From CAZJGG01 sp964545475 (GTDB lineage Bacteria; Bacillota; Clostridia; Lachnospirales; JAISER01): a DNA stretch of 15,276 bases. The DNA lies in the NCBI GenBank assembly GCA_964545475.1, contig CAZJGG010000066.1, positions 1-15,276 on the forward strand, in the 5' to 3' direction. The first letter of the stretch is position 1. Every line of letters starts with the position of its first letter. The notes beneath the pieces were generated by a model. The model saw only the letters and a program-made list of their open reading frames with translations. It searched no databases and was not told the origin of the DNA. Both the position numbers and the translations under genes were made by a program. This document shows positions 1-6,805 of this stretch, one piece after another.

Positions 1-71
1 CACTTTTGAAGCCCTTGCGGCTTCAAGCAAACGCACCGGCGTTTGCACACGCCCCACCCACGTTTATTTTG
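1..71. repeat. Structured repeat, copy 1 (5' part cut by window edge)
   Basis: This segment is nearly identical to 191-260. It contains two hairpins that are also in copy 2. One pairs 6-13 with 19-26 (TTGAAGCC/GGCTTCAA) around a 5-nt loop. The other pairs 27-34 with 39-46 (GCAAACGC/GCGTTTGC). They are followed by the right arm of an outer stem at 47-59. Against copy 2, the stems are unchanged while the loops differ (CTTGC versus CTTC, ACCG versus ACATG-type centre), which suggests that the fold matters. The left outer arm and first hairpin would lie before base 1. The function is unknown. Confidence 0.8.
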
Positions 72-159
72 CGCTGTTTAATAAAGCATCTGTTGGTACT
101 TGGTTTTGCTAAAAGTTTTACCCACTGCTTATTTTTTTCTGCTGTTTGTTGCCGTCTGG

Positions 160-260
160 GGGCGGGGCGTGTTGTGAATGCCTTCGCATTCACTTTTGAA
201 GCCCTTCGGCTTCAAGCAAACGCACATGCGTTTGCACACGCCCCTCCCACGTTTATTTTG
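160..260. repeat. Structured repeat, copy 2: complete cloverleaf-like element
   Basis: An outer stem pairs 160-172 with 236-248 (12 of 13 pairs; the one mismatch is C163/T245). It encloses three perfect hairpins: 174-181 with 186-193, 196-203 with 208-215, and 216-224 with 227-235. Only 0-2 unpaired bases separate the helices, so the whole element can form a compact four-way junction. Two of the loops are CTTC. Homology to copy 1 continues to about 260 and weakly to about 275. The element lies just downstream of dcd (minus strand). No transposase or recombinase gene is nearby. It may be a palindromic mobile unit or a structured RNA; this is inference. Confidence 0.85.
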
Positions 261-335
261 GTTGCTGTTTAAAACAAGCAGCTTCATCCCTTGACAATCC
301 GCATTTAAGCAAGCAGACATCACTACGCTAAACGG

Positions 336-866
336 CTATTTTTCTTCCGACTCAAAATCTCTATAAAGCAGGCTTGGCTGAATACCACAATTGTTTTGAT
401 ATTTGCCGCTTTTATATTCGTCGTAGTCCCCTTTAATTGTATGGTAATAAATTTGACAAATTTCCACTCTGGGATAAATAATAATAGGCTGAATACAATG
501 TATTTCCAACGTCCAAAAGCCTTTAAATCCAACGTCTCCAAACCCTGCAGTAACGTGAATAAAAAGCCCCAGCCTTCCGATTGAAGAACGTCCCTCAAGC
601 ATTGGAACAAGGTTTTGCGTTTCAGTAAATTCTTCGGTGCGCCCCAAATATAAAGTCCCCGGTTCAAGCCTTAGCCCACTTTCCGGTATAATAATTTTTT
701 TTGTATTATTGGGGTATTTCATATCCAGCGTTACATTTTCATAAACCAGAAGCTCATTATGCAGCCGCAAATTATAGCTGTTAGGGTTCAGCTGTTTTTC
801 GCTGTAAGGCGAAATAAAAATTTCTTTATCTAACCTCTCCTTTATTTCAAGCCCTGACAATATCAT
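336..866 (-). CDS. dcd: dCTP deaminase (dUTP-forming family)
   Basis: A 176-residue protein of the Dcd/dUTPase superfamily, which deaminates dCTP to dUTP and so feeds dTMP synthesis in the cytosol. The sequence shows the family's phosphate-binding RSS at residues 93-95 and the HVTAGFGDVGFKG stretch at 104-116. This leads to TLEI, whose Glu121 matches the catalytic glutamate. The C-terminal tail has the usual QPSLLY lid. Length fits the family. The start ATG overlaps the stop of the upstream glycosyltransferase by 4 bp (ATGA), which points to translational coupling. The stop is TAG, and the frame stays open for 68 more codons, through the repeat element, to a TAA at 129-131. Some family members are bifunctional DCD-DUT enzymes, and this cannot be settled from sequence alone. 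Confidence 0.93.
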   Translation of the reverse strand: MILSGLEIKERLDKEIFISPYSEKQLNPNSYNLRLHNELLVYENVTLDMKYPNNTKKIIIPESGLRLEPGTLYLGRTEEFTETQNLVPMLEGRSSIGRLGLFIHVTAGFGDVGFKGFWTLEIHCIQPIIIYPRVEICQIYYHTIKGDYDEYKSGKYQNNCGIQPSLLYRDFESEEK

Positions 867-1942
867 TTTTTGTCCCCTGTCATTTTATAAATATTTTTCA
901 CTTGGTTAATCATTGTTTTAGCATTAAACCGCCCGTTTGCAGCTTTTACTGCATATTCTGAAAGCTCACTTCTAAGAGCAGGATTTTTTATTAATTCAGT
1001 CATTGCTGAAGCCATTGATTCCGGATTATTATATTCTACTAAAATACCACATTTTGTTTCGTCGCAAATAATATCAGAATTTCCGCCCATATCAGTTGCT
1101 ATAACAGGCAAAGCGTTAGCCAGCGCTTCTATTATTAAAAAGCTTAAAGCCTCGTGTTCGGAAGAATTAATATAAATGTCGCTTCCGTCGAAAAGATTTT
1201 TAATATCTTCTCTAAATCCGGCAAAAATAACCCTTTCATTAAGCCCTAAATCTTCAACTTGCTTTATGGTCTTTTCCATTAAAGGTCCATCCCCAGCAAG
1301 CAAAAGCCGCCATTTACATTGAGTTTTTTGCTCCAAAAGCTTAACAGAGTTTATTAAATATTCGTGCCCTTTGTCATGGGCAAAACGAGAAGCGCAAAGC
1401 ATTAAAATTTCATCGTCTTCAATATTAAATTCCTTGCGTATTTTATCGGATTTAACCCTTTGCCATTTACCCGGGTCAATTCCGTTAAATACCACCTGTA
1501 TTTTTTCCCCGGGCATCCCGTTTTCAATCATCATTTTTTTGCCTGCATTACAAACAGATATTATTTTATACATAAAAGGCGATAAAAGCCTGTTTGAAAA
1601 CCGTGTTATGCCATCGTTTTTGATTATAAAGTGATTTGTATAAACAACCGTTACAGATGGGTTAAAAAATTTTGATAATAATGCAATATAATGTTCCCTT
1701 AAATAATGTGTGTGAATAATTTCAATATTAAGCTTTTTACAAAGCCTGGAAAGCTCCCTTGCCGCTTTAAAATCAAAACGAGTTTTCATTTCGATACGGT
1801 AAACCGGCACGTCTAATTCCTTAAGCCTTTCAGCGAGTAATCCGTCTTCATTATAAGCGAAAAAAGGTGTTATTCCGTCAACTCTTTCAATTAAAGTCTG
1901 AACATACCGCTCAGTGCCGGCTTTTCCGGCATGGTTTAGCAA
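863..1942 (-). CDS. GT4-family glycosyltransferase (GT-B fold)
   Basis: Cytosolic retaining glycosyltransferase of the GT4 type, which moves a sugar from a nucleotide donor to an unknown acceptor, often in cell-surface glycan or glycolipid synthesis. The N-terminal domain begins NHAGKAGTERYV, a glycine-rich acceptor-side loop. The C-terminal domain has RFAHDKGHEYLI, AGDGPL and the donor-site EX7E pattern in EHEALSFLIIEALA (about residues 260-275). The coordinates use the first canonical start, a TTG at 1942-1940. That start has no good Shine-Dalgarno and removes the first beta strand. The frame continues upstream with INVLYLLNHAG, and an AGAAGG site lies 8 nt before an ATA codon at 1957-1955, so the true start may be that ATA. 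The gene lies about 30-50 bp after the aldo/keto reductase and overlaps dcd, so they are probably one transcript. The substrate is unknown. Confidence 0.9.
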   Translation of the reverse strand: MLNHAGKAGTERYVQTLIERVDGITPFFAYNEDGLLAERLKELDVPVYRIEMKTRFDFKAARELSRLCKKLNIEIIHTHYLREHYIALLSKFFNPSVTVVYTNHFIIKNDGITRFSNRLLSPFMYKIISVCNAGKKMMIENGMPGEKIQVVFNGIDPGKWQRVKSDKIRKEFNIEDDEILMLCASRFAHDKGHEYLINSVKLLEQKTQCKWRLLLAGDGPLMEKTIKQVEDLGLNERVIFAGFREDIKNLFDGSDIYINSSEHEALSFLIIEALANALPVIATDMGGNSDIICDETKCGILVEYNNPESMASAMTELIKNPALRSELSEYAVKAANGRFNAKTMINQVKNIYKMTGDKK

Positions 1943-1989
1943 ATATAAAACATTTATGGCTTAAACCTTCTTTCATGTATTTATTGGTT

Positions 1990-3132
1990 CTATATAAGTG
2001 ATTTGTGAACCTTTTCCATAAGTTCTGAAATTTTAATATTTTGAGGGCATTTCCCTTCGCATTCTCCGCACTTAACGCAATATTTAGCGGTAGTCTTGCC
2101 GTCTCTTTCCAACCCTAAAAATGCATAAGAACCCTTTGAAAGCGCCGGCGCATTATAAATGGAAAGCTCATTGTATATTTTAAAATTAGCCGGAATATTT
2201 ACATTGACCGGGCATGGCAAGCAATAACCACAAGCTGTGCATGGTATTTCCCCGGATGAAGCAAGAGCTTGCTGGGCATCTTTTATTGCCTGCCGCTCTT
2301 TATCGCTAAACATATTAACCCCTGAATTGCTGGCAAATTTAATATTGCTTGTTATCTGCTCCATTGTGTTCATTCCGCTTAACAAAGCCCCAACCTCAGG
2401 CATATCCCATAAATAGTCAAGCGCCCATTCAACAGGAGGTCTTTCCGGATTACTGCTTTCAAAAATTTTATTAACTCTATCTGTATGGTTTGCAAGCCTT
2501 CCCCCTAAAAGAGGTTCCATTATAATAACATCAAGCCCTTTGCCGGAAGCATATTTAAGCCCTTCAAGCCCTGCCTGATGAGTTTCGTTCATATAATTCA
2601 TCTGGATATAACAAAATTCCCATTTGTCATAACCATCAACGATTTTTTTAAACACATCAAGCTCATCATGGAAAGAAAAACCAATATGCCTAATTTTGCC
2701 TTCCTTTTTAGCTTTTTCTGCCTGTTCAAGCAAACCGAACTTTAAAACCTTGTTTTCCCATGTCTTTGCGGTTAAAGCGTGAAGCAAATAATAGTCTATA
2801 TAGTCAACATCAAGCCTTTTAAGCTGTTCATCCAGCTTTTTGTTAAAGTCCTCTTTAGAGCTTAACATAAAAACAGGGTTTTTAGTCGCAAGCTTAATTT
2901 TTTCTCTGTAGCCATCTTTTAAAGCTTTGCCGCAGGCAATTTCACTGTTTCCGCCTGAGTAGTTGTAGGCTGTATCAATATAATTAACTCCGTTGTCTAT
3001 AGCCGTTCTTATAAGCTCTATGGACTGCTTTTCATCAACAGCATTTTTGCCGTCTGTGGTTGGCAGGCGCATAAGCCCAAAGCCTAAAGCAGAAATATCA
3101 AAGCCAGTATTTTTTAGTTTCCTGTATTTCAT
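1990..3132 (-). CDS. Aldo/keto reductase with C-terminal 4Fe-4S ferredoxin domain
   Basis: A 380-residue oxidoreductase. Residues 1 to about 280 form an aldo/keto reductase barrel with the catalytic tetrad in place: Asp53, Tyr58, Lys84 and His118 (in YIDTAYNYSGGNSE, KLATKNP and YYLLHA). The C-terminal third has two cysteine clusters, CTACGYCLPCPVNVNIP and CVKCGECEGKCPQNIKI, typical of the fused 4Fe-4S ferredoxin domain seen in many anaerobe AKRs. The start is the ATG at 3132, 8 nt after AAGGGG. A GTG at 3141 is in frame but overlaps that site. It is the first gene of a minus-strand group with the glycosyltransferase and dcd. The stop is TAG, with TAA two codons later. The physiological substrate is unknown; electron exchange with ferredoxin is inferred from the cysteines. 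Confidence 0.92.
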   Translation of the reverse strand: MKYRKLKNTGFDISALGFGLMRLPTTDGKNAVDEKQSIELIRTAIDNGVNYIDTAYNYSGGNSEIACGKALKDGYREKIKLATKNPVFMLSSKEDFNKKLDEQLKRLDVDYIDYYLLHALTAKTWENKVLKFGLLEQAEKAKKEGKIRHIGFSFHDELDVFKKIVDGYDKWEFCYIQMNYMNETHQAGLEGLKYASGKGLDVIIMEPLLGGRLANHTDRVNKIFESSNPERPPVEWALDYLWDMPEVGALLSGMNTMEQITSNIKFASNSGVNMFSDKERQAIKDAQQALASSGEIPCTACGYCLPCPVNVNIPANFKIYNELSIYNAPALSKGSYAFLGLERDGKTTAKYCVKCGECEGKCPQNIKISELMEKVHKSLI

Positions 3133-3358
3133 AAAGTACACCCCTTGAAAAAATTATCGTTATAGGATTTCTAAAGTTACAACAATTTGTTCTAATTGCT
3201 CTAAACTGCTATAATTATTCAATTATAACCTAAAAAAATTCATTTCACAATAAGGCTTTTTTAATTTACAATAATAATATTGCAACGTGAATATTTATAA
3301 TCAATTTTTATCTTATATCATATAATAGTAGCAATAAAAAAATATGGGATATGATAAT

Positions 3359-3622
3359 ATGACAAGAATATATGAAATGAGACAAAAAGAGGTTATTAAT
3401 ATATTAGATGGATGCAGGCTGGGTTTCATTTGCGACATTGAAATAGACATTGAAATAGGCAAAATATGCAAAATAATCGTTCCAGGCCCTTGCAAAATGT
3501 TTGGCATCTTCGGAAGAGAACATGAATACCACATTTCATGGGAATGCATTAAGCAGATTGGCGACGATTTAATTCTGGTTGAAGCAGAGACGGAGAAAAT
3601 CCTTGTTGCGTGCACCGATTGA
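3359..3622 (+). CDS. YlmC/YmxH family PRC-barrel protein
   Basis: A small protein of 87 residues. The pattern MRQKEVINILDGCRLGFICDIEI, then KICKIIVPGP, a GREHEYHISWECIKQIGDD stretch and a terminal ILVE strand is that of the YlmC/YmxH family of Bacillota, a PRC-barrel fold linked to sporulation. The molecular function is not established. An in-frame ATG at 3344 exists, but the ATG at 3359 gives the usual family N-terminus and has GGGA about 9 nt upstream. The family is often found next to sigG and nrdR in clostridia. Here nrdR follows after 54 bp, while sigG is absent upstream and an aldo/keto reductase gene is divergent. A TATAAT at 3321-3326 could be its -10, but no good -35 is visible. Confidence 0.85.
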   Translation: MTRIYEMRQKEVINILDGCRLGFICDIEIDIEIGKICKIIVPGPCKMFGIFGREHEYHISWECIKQIGDDLILVEAETEKILVACTD

Positions 3623-3676
3623 ATGCTTTATACTATACTTTATTAAAGCATTTAAATACACAAACGAGGTGATACG

Positions 3677-4141
3677 ATGAAGTGCCCATATTGTCATAAC
3701 GAGGATACTAAAGTAATTGACTCTAGAAATATGAACGAAAACTCTGCCGTTAGAAGGCGTCGTCTTTGTGAAAAGTGCCTAGAAAGGTTCACTACCTTTG
3801 AACGGATAGATACAATACCTCTTGTAGTCATTAAAAGAAACAAATTAAGAGAGGCTTTTAACCGGGAAAAGCTGCTAAACGGCATATTAAAATCATGTAA
3901 TAAACGTCCTGTGTCTATGGAACAAATTGAACGTATCGCTGATGACATTGAGGCTAAAATTTTAAATTCTTTGTCAAAAGAAATCGAAAGCAGAGCCATC
4001 GGAGACATGGTTATGGAAGATTTAAAAACTGTGGACGAGGTTGCATATGTAAGATTTGCTTCGGTGTACAAGCAATTTAAAGACATTGATACGTTTATGA
4101 GCGAACTTTCAATACTAATGCAAGATAAGACAAAAAGTTAG
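3677..4141 (+). CDS. nrdR: Transcriptional repressor NrdR
   Basis: A 154-residue repressor of ribonucleotide reductase genes. The N-terminal zinc ribbon shows Cys3/Cys6 (MKCPYCHNEDTKVIDSR) and Cys31/Cys34 (LCEKCLERFTTFER), with the basic DNA-binding segment RRRR between them. The ATP-cone domain follows from about residue 48 (VIKRNKLREAFNREKLLNGI). This domain senses ATP versus dATP and so ties DNA binding to the dNTP supply. Length and order are typical. The start ATG has GAGGTG 7 nt upstream. It stops with TAG followed at once by TAA. The target nrd genes are not in the window. A weak possible promoter (TTGCGT at 3606, 17 nt, TATACT at 3629) lies inside the end of the preceding gene. Confidence 0.96.
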   Translation: MKCPYCHNEDTKVIDSRNMNENSAVRRRRLCEKCLERFTTFERIDTIPLVVIKRNKLREAFNREKLLNGILKSCNKRPVSMEQIERIADDIEAKILNSLSKEIESRAIGDMVMEDLKTVDEVAYVRFASVYKQFKDIDTFMSELSILMQDKTKS

Positions 4142-4305
4142 TAATAGAATTATTTTTTTAAATAATGGCTTACCTAAACTATTAACAATTCATATAGTTA
4201 TTTTACTATGTATTTCAGCGTTTAAAAACATACAAATTCTCTCCACTTTATAACTTTTTACTAGTAAGTATTGCACATTTTATTAGTTAATATTTAAAAT
4301 AATTA

Positions 4306-4334
4306 TTGCTTTATAAAATAATCTGTAATATAAT
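4306..4334 (+). promoter_or_regulatory. Probable sigma-A-type promoter of spoVG
   Basis: TTGCTT at 4306-4311 and TATAAT at 4329-4334 are separated by 17 nt, which predicts a transcript start near 4341 and a leader of about 70 nt before the spoVG start. A short dyad, GAAGT/ACTTC (4335-4347), covers the start point. No other gene lies between this site and nrdR; 4142-4305 is AT-rich with nothing I can identify. Confidence 0.6.
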
Positions 4335-4409
4335 GAAGTATGACTTCTTGTTCGGACATAACACTATAACTATCAACTTGGTTACTAAAGAAGAGAGGAG
4401 AATGCGCAA

Positions 4410-4709
4410 TTGGAAATCACAGATGTAAGGGTACGCAAAGTAAGTAAAGAAGGAAAAATGAAAGCAGTTGTTTCTATTACACTGGACAATGAATTTGTCG
4501 TACATGACATCAAGGTAATTGAGGGCGAAAAAGGCTTGTTTATTGCAATGCCAAGCAGAAAAACAGCGGACGGAGAATTTAGAGACATCGCCCACCCAAT
4601 TAATTCTTACACAAGGGATAAAATCCAATCTGCAATAATCGAGAAATACGAAATGGCTCTTCTAAGCGACGACGCCATTTTCGAAGTTGCTGCTTCTGTT
4701 GAACTTTAA
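4410..4709 (+). CDS. spoVG: Septation/stage V sporulation regulator SpoVG
   Basis: A 99-residue SpoVG-family protein, a small nucleic-acid-binding regulator linked to septation, sporulation and envelope genes. The family features are visible: MEITDVRVRKV at the N-terminus, the KAVVSITLDNEFVVHDIKVIEG core, and the highly conserved IAMPSRKTADGEFRDIAHPIN. It begins at a TTG with GAGAGGAG 9 nt upstream. An ATG at 4401 in another frame does not give the protein. It is a single-gene unit: its own promoter lies upstream and a strong terminator directly downstream. Length and conservation are normal. Confidence 0.97.
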   Translation: MEITDVRVRKVSKEGKMKAVVSITLDNEFVVHDIKVIEGEKGLFIAMPSRKTADGEFRDIAHPINSYTRDKIQSAIIEKYEMALLSDDAIFEVAASVEL

Positions 4710-4735
4710 TTTGCCGTTACATAACAGCAATTTTG

Positions 4736-4762
4736 GGTACTGATATTTCAGTACCTTTTTTT
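4736..4762 (+). terminator. Rho-independent terminator after spoVG
   Basis: A perfect 8-bp stem, GGTACTGA (4736-4743) with TCAGTACC (4748-4755), has a 4-nt loop and is followed by seven T. It lies 27 bp after the spoVG stop codon and insulates the pspA group from it. Confidence 0.9.
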
Positions 4763-4793
4763 ATCTTGATTTTTAATACTATATTTAGTAAAA

Positions 4794-4802
4794 TGATATT
4801 AT
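4794..4802 (+). promoter_or_regulatory. Possible extended -10 promoter for the pspA group
   Basis: TG at 4794-4795 plus TATTAT at 4797-4802 forms an extended -10 element, with no recognisable -35 upstream. The start point would be near 4809, inside the inverted repeat at 4803-4846. B. subtilis uses sigma-W for the equivalent genes; no clear sigma-W motif is seen here. Confidence 0.4.
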
Positions 4803-4846
4803 AGCAATTTGCAAAAACATAAACAGCTATGTTTTGTCAAATTGCT
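4803..4846. repeat. 44-bp imperfect inverted repeat upstream of pspA
   Basis: AGCAATTTG (4803-4811) pairs with CAAATTGCT (4838-4846), and inside it 4814-4821 pairs with 4828-4835 around a 6-nt loop, with two single-base bulges. It has no T-run, so it is not a terminator. It overlaps the probable transcript start and ends 13 nt before the Shine-Dalgarno of pspA. It may be an operator or a 5' mRNA hairpin. Confidence 0.7.
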
Positions 4847-4872
4847 CTAAATATTTAAAAGAGGTGGTTATA

Positions 4873-5568
4873 TTGGGTATTATTTCAAGATTCACAGACA
4901 TTATGAGCGCAAATATAAATTCCATTTTACAAAAAGCAGAAGGTAAAAACGCTGACAAACTTTTAGAAAAATATTTAAGTGATGCCAAAGAAAATTTGGG
5001 TCAAATTAAAGCCGAAACTGCAGCCGTTATTGCCGAAGAAATGTCCTGCGGGCGCAAGCTTGCGGAATGCGAAGAGCTTTGCAGTAAGTATAAAGGTTAT
5101 GCCGTTGCTGCTGTTAAAGCAGGAAACGACGAAGACGCAAGAAAATTTTTAATCCATCAAAACGATGAGGAAACAAAAAAAGCAGGGCTTTTAAAGCAAT
5201 ATGAGCTGGCAAAACAAAACAGCGAAAAAATGCGCCAAATGACTCAAAAACTAACCTCAGACATTGAAGTTATGCAATCACGTTTAACAGAGCTTAAACA
5301 AAAACTGGACGTTGCTAAACAACAAGAAAAACTAAATAAACTCAATGAAAAAATTGGCAAAGACCCTATGGGAAATTATGATAACCTATTTGAAAGCGTT
5401 CAAAAAAGAATTGATGAAGCAGAAGCCAAAGCACAACTAAACGCTGAACAGTCATCTAAAACAGACGAATTAGACGATTTAATGAAAAAATATGATTCAA
5501 ACAATCCTCAAGCTGTTTCTACAAGCGTGGACGAACAGCTAAAAAGGCTTAAAGAAAGCTTGGAATAA
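4873..5568 (+). CDS. pspA: PspA/IM30 (YdjF-like) phage-shock protein A
   Basis: A 231-residue member of the PspA/IM30/ESCRT-III superfamily, which coats and stabilises stressed membrane from the cytosolic side. The N-terminus MGIISRFTDIMSANINSIL is the typical amphipathic helix. The rest is long, charged and alanine/glutamine-rich helix, consistent with the coiled-coil hairpin (about residues 20-165), followed by a shorter acidic C-terminal part. The start is the TTG at 4873, which has GAGGTGG 5 nt upstream and gives the family N-terminus. An upstream in-frame TTG at 4834 lies in the inverted repeat and has no Shine-Dalgarno. Two ydj-type genes follow, at 19 bp and then 30 bp, so the three are probably one operon. 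This matches B. subtilis ydjF-ydjG-ydjI. Confidence 0.92.
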   Translation: MGIISRFTDIMSANINSILQKAEGKNADKLLEKYLSDAKENLGQIKAETAAVIAEEMSCGRKLAECEELCSKYKGYAVAAVKAGNDEDARKFLIHQNDEETKKAGLLKQYELAKQNSEKMRQMTQKLTSDIEVMQSRLTELKQKLDVAKQQEKLNKLNEKIGKDPMGNYDNLFESVQKRIDEAEAKAQLNAEQSSKTDELDDLMKKYDSNNPQAVSTSVDEQLKRLKESLE

Positions 5569-5587
5569 TTTCTGAGGGGGGCTATTT

Positions 5588-6775
5588 TTGCCAGAAGAAG
5601 TGGAAAAGAAAAAAAAGAAGGAAATTGAAACCGAAAATTACGTGTGCCCCGGTTGCGGCGGTATCATGAAATTTAACGCAGAAAAAGGCAAGTTCCTTTG
5701 TTCGTCCTGCGGCAACGAAGAGCAAATTCAGACAATTGTAGATAATATTAAGGAATACGACTTTAAAGACTATTTAAATCGAGAAGCTAAATGCACCCCT
5801 TTTGAGGGCTTTGCAGCGGCAGGATGCCAAAACTGCGGTTCGGAAATAGTCTTTGAAGAATTTAAAACCGCAACGGTATGCCCTATGTGCGGCTCTACCC
5901 AAATTGCAACCATTAAGCAAAAAGCAGGTATTCCCCCGGAGGGCATTATACCGTTTAAAGTATCAAAGCCCCAAGCCAATGAGCTTTTCCAAAAATGGAT
6001 TAGGCAACAATGGTTTGCCCCTAATAAGCTTAAACACTCTTTCCAGGAGGGTAACCTTATGGGTGAATATATCCCATTTTGGACATATGACGCCGACGTT
6101 GTTTCCTCATATGTTGGTAACGGCGGCATAACACGAACAGTAACAGACTCAGAAGGAAATTCAAAAACAGTAACAGACTGGTATCCTGTCAGCGGAGTTG
6201 TTAGAAACTTTTTTGATGATGTTCAAATTTGCGCTTCTAAAAACAGCGGCGTACAAATAATTAATAAAATTTTACCTTACAATACTATAGATGGGTTAAG
6301 CCCATATTCCCCGGCTTATCTTTCCGGTTATCAAGCAGAGCTTTATTCTATAAAAGCCAATGAGGCCTTTAACTACGCTAAAAAAGAAATGGAAAACCAT
6401 ATGACTGAGCTTGCCCACAGAGAAATTTTATCCCGGTTCAACCAAGCTCATGTAACTTATATAAATTCTAAATATTCAAATGTAACTTATAAACATGTGC
6501 TTTTGCCTGCATGGTGTTCCGCATATTTTTACGGCGGAAAAACTTACCGCTATATAATAAACGGAGAAACAGGCAGAGTAAGCGGAGAAAGACCTTACAG
6601 CGTACCAAAAATTGTTGCTGCGGTTATTGCAGTTTTATTACTTGCATTCGCTATATATTACTTTACAGAAGATACTGAGGGCGCACAGGCTTATACGTAC
6701 CAAGAGCAAAATTCATATGAAGCCCAACATTACAGCAATGAAATTTTAGTAGAACACAAGTTCATAATGTTTTAG
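5588..6775 (+). CDS. ydjG: Zinc-ribbon, single-pass membrane protein (YdjG-like)
   Basis: A 395-residue protein. Two zinc-ribbon halves lie near the N-terminus, Cys20/Cys23 with Cys38/Cys41 and Cys80/Cys83 with Cys98/Cys101. A mixed central domain follows, and one membrane helix near residues 342-358 (IVAAVIAVLLLAFAIYYF) leads to a short tail of about 37 residues. In B. subtilis, YdjG with YdjH anchors PspA and YdjI at the membrane. The same role is inferred here from gene order and zinc-ribbon architecture. The start is a TTG, 7 nt after GAGGGGGG. The stop is TAG, with a TAA five codons later. The lysine-rich stretch at residues 7-11 is probably cytosolic. Certainty is good for the family and moderate for the function. 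Confidence 0.85.
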   Translation: MPEEVEKKKKKEIETENYVCPGCGGIMKFNAEKGKFLCSSCGNEEQIQTIVDNIKEYDFKDYLNREAKCTPFEGFAAAGCQNCGSEIVFEEFKTATVCPMCGSTQIATIKQKAGIPPEGIIPFKVSKPQANELFQKWIRQQWFAPNKLKHSFQEGNLMGEYIPFWTYDADVVSSYVGNGGITRTVTDSEGNSKTVTDWYPVSGVVRNFFDDVQICASKNSGVQIINKILPYNTIDGLSPYSPAYLSGYQAELYSIKANEAFNYAKKEMENHMTELAHREILSRFNQAHVTYINSKYSNVTYKHVLLPAWCSAYFYGGKTYRYIINGETGRVSGERPYSVPKIVAAVIAVLLLAFAIYYFTEDTEGAQAYTYQEQNSYEAQHYSNEILVEHKFIMF

Positions 6776-6805
6776 CAGAATAAATTTTAATAGGAAGTGA
6801 AATAA

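Noticed and set aside
129..323. Stand-alone small gene on the minus strand across the repeat
   Set aside because: Its sequence is almost entirely the palindromic repeat, it has no good ribosome site, and it is simply the downstream continuation of the dcd frame.
1371..1634. Plus-strand open frame inside the glycosyltransferase gene, and similar antisense frames within ylmC, nrdR, spoVG, ydjG, ydjI, mttB and the aro genes
   Set aside because: They lie opposite or inside well-recognised genes, show no family resemblance and lack ribosome sites.
3622..3652. Inverted repeat AATGCTTTA/TAAAGCATT between the ylmC-like gene and nrdR, as terminator or NrdR box
   Set aside because: No T-run follows, so it is not a terminator. 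The sequence does not match the usual NrdR box pattern well enough. Left as an unexplained AT-rich dyad.
4148..4170. AT-rich dyad after nrdR as a terminator
   Set aside because: The stem is made only of A-T pairs in AT-rich DNA and is too weak to claim.
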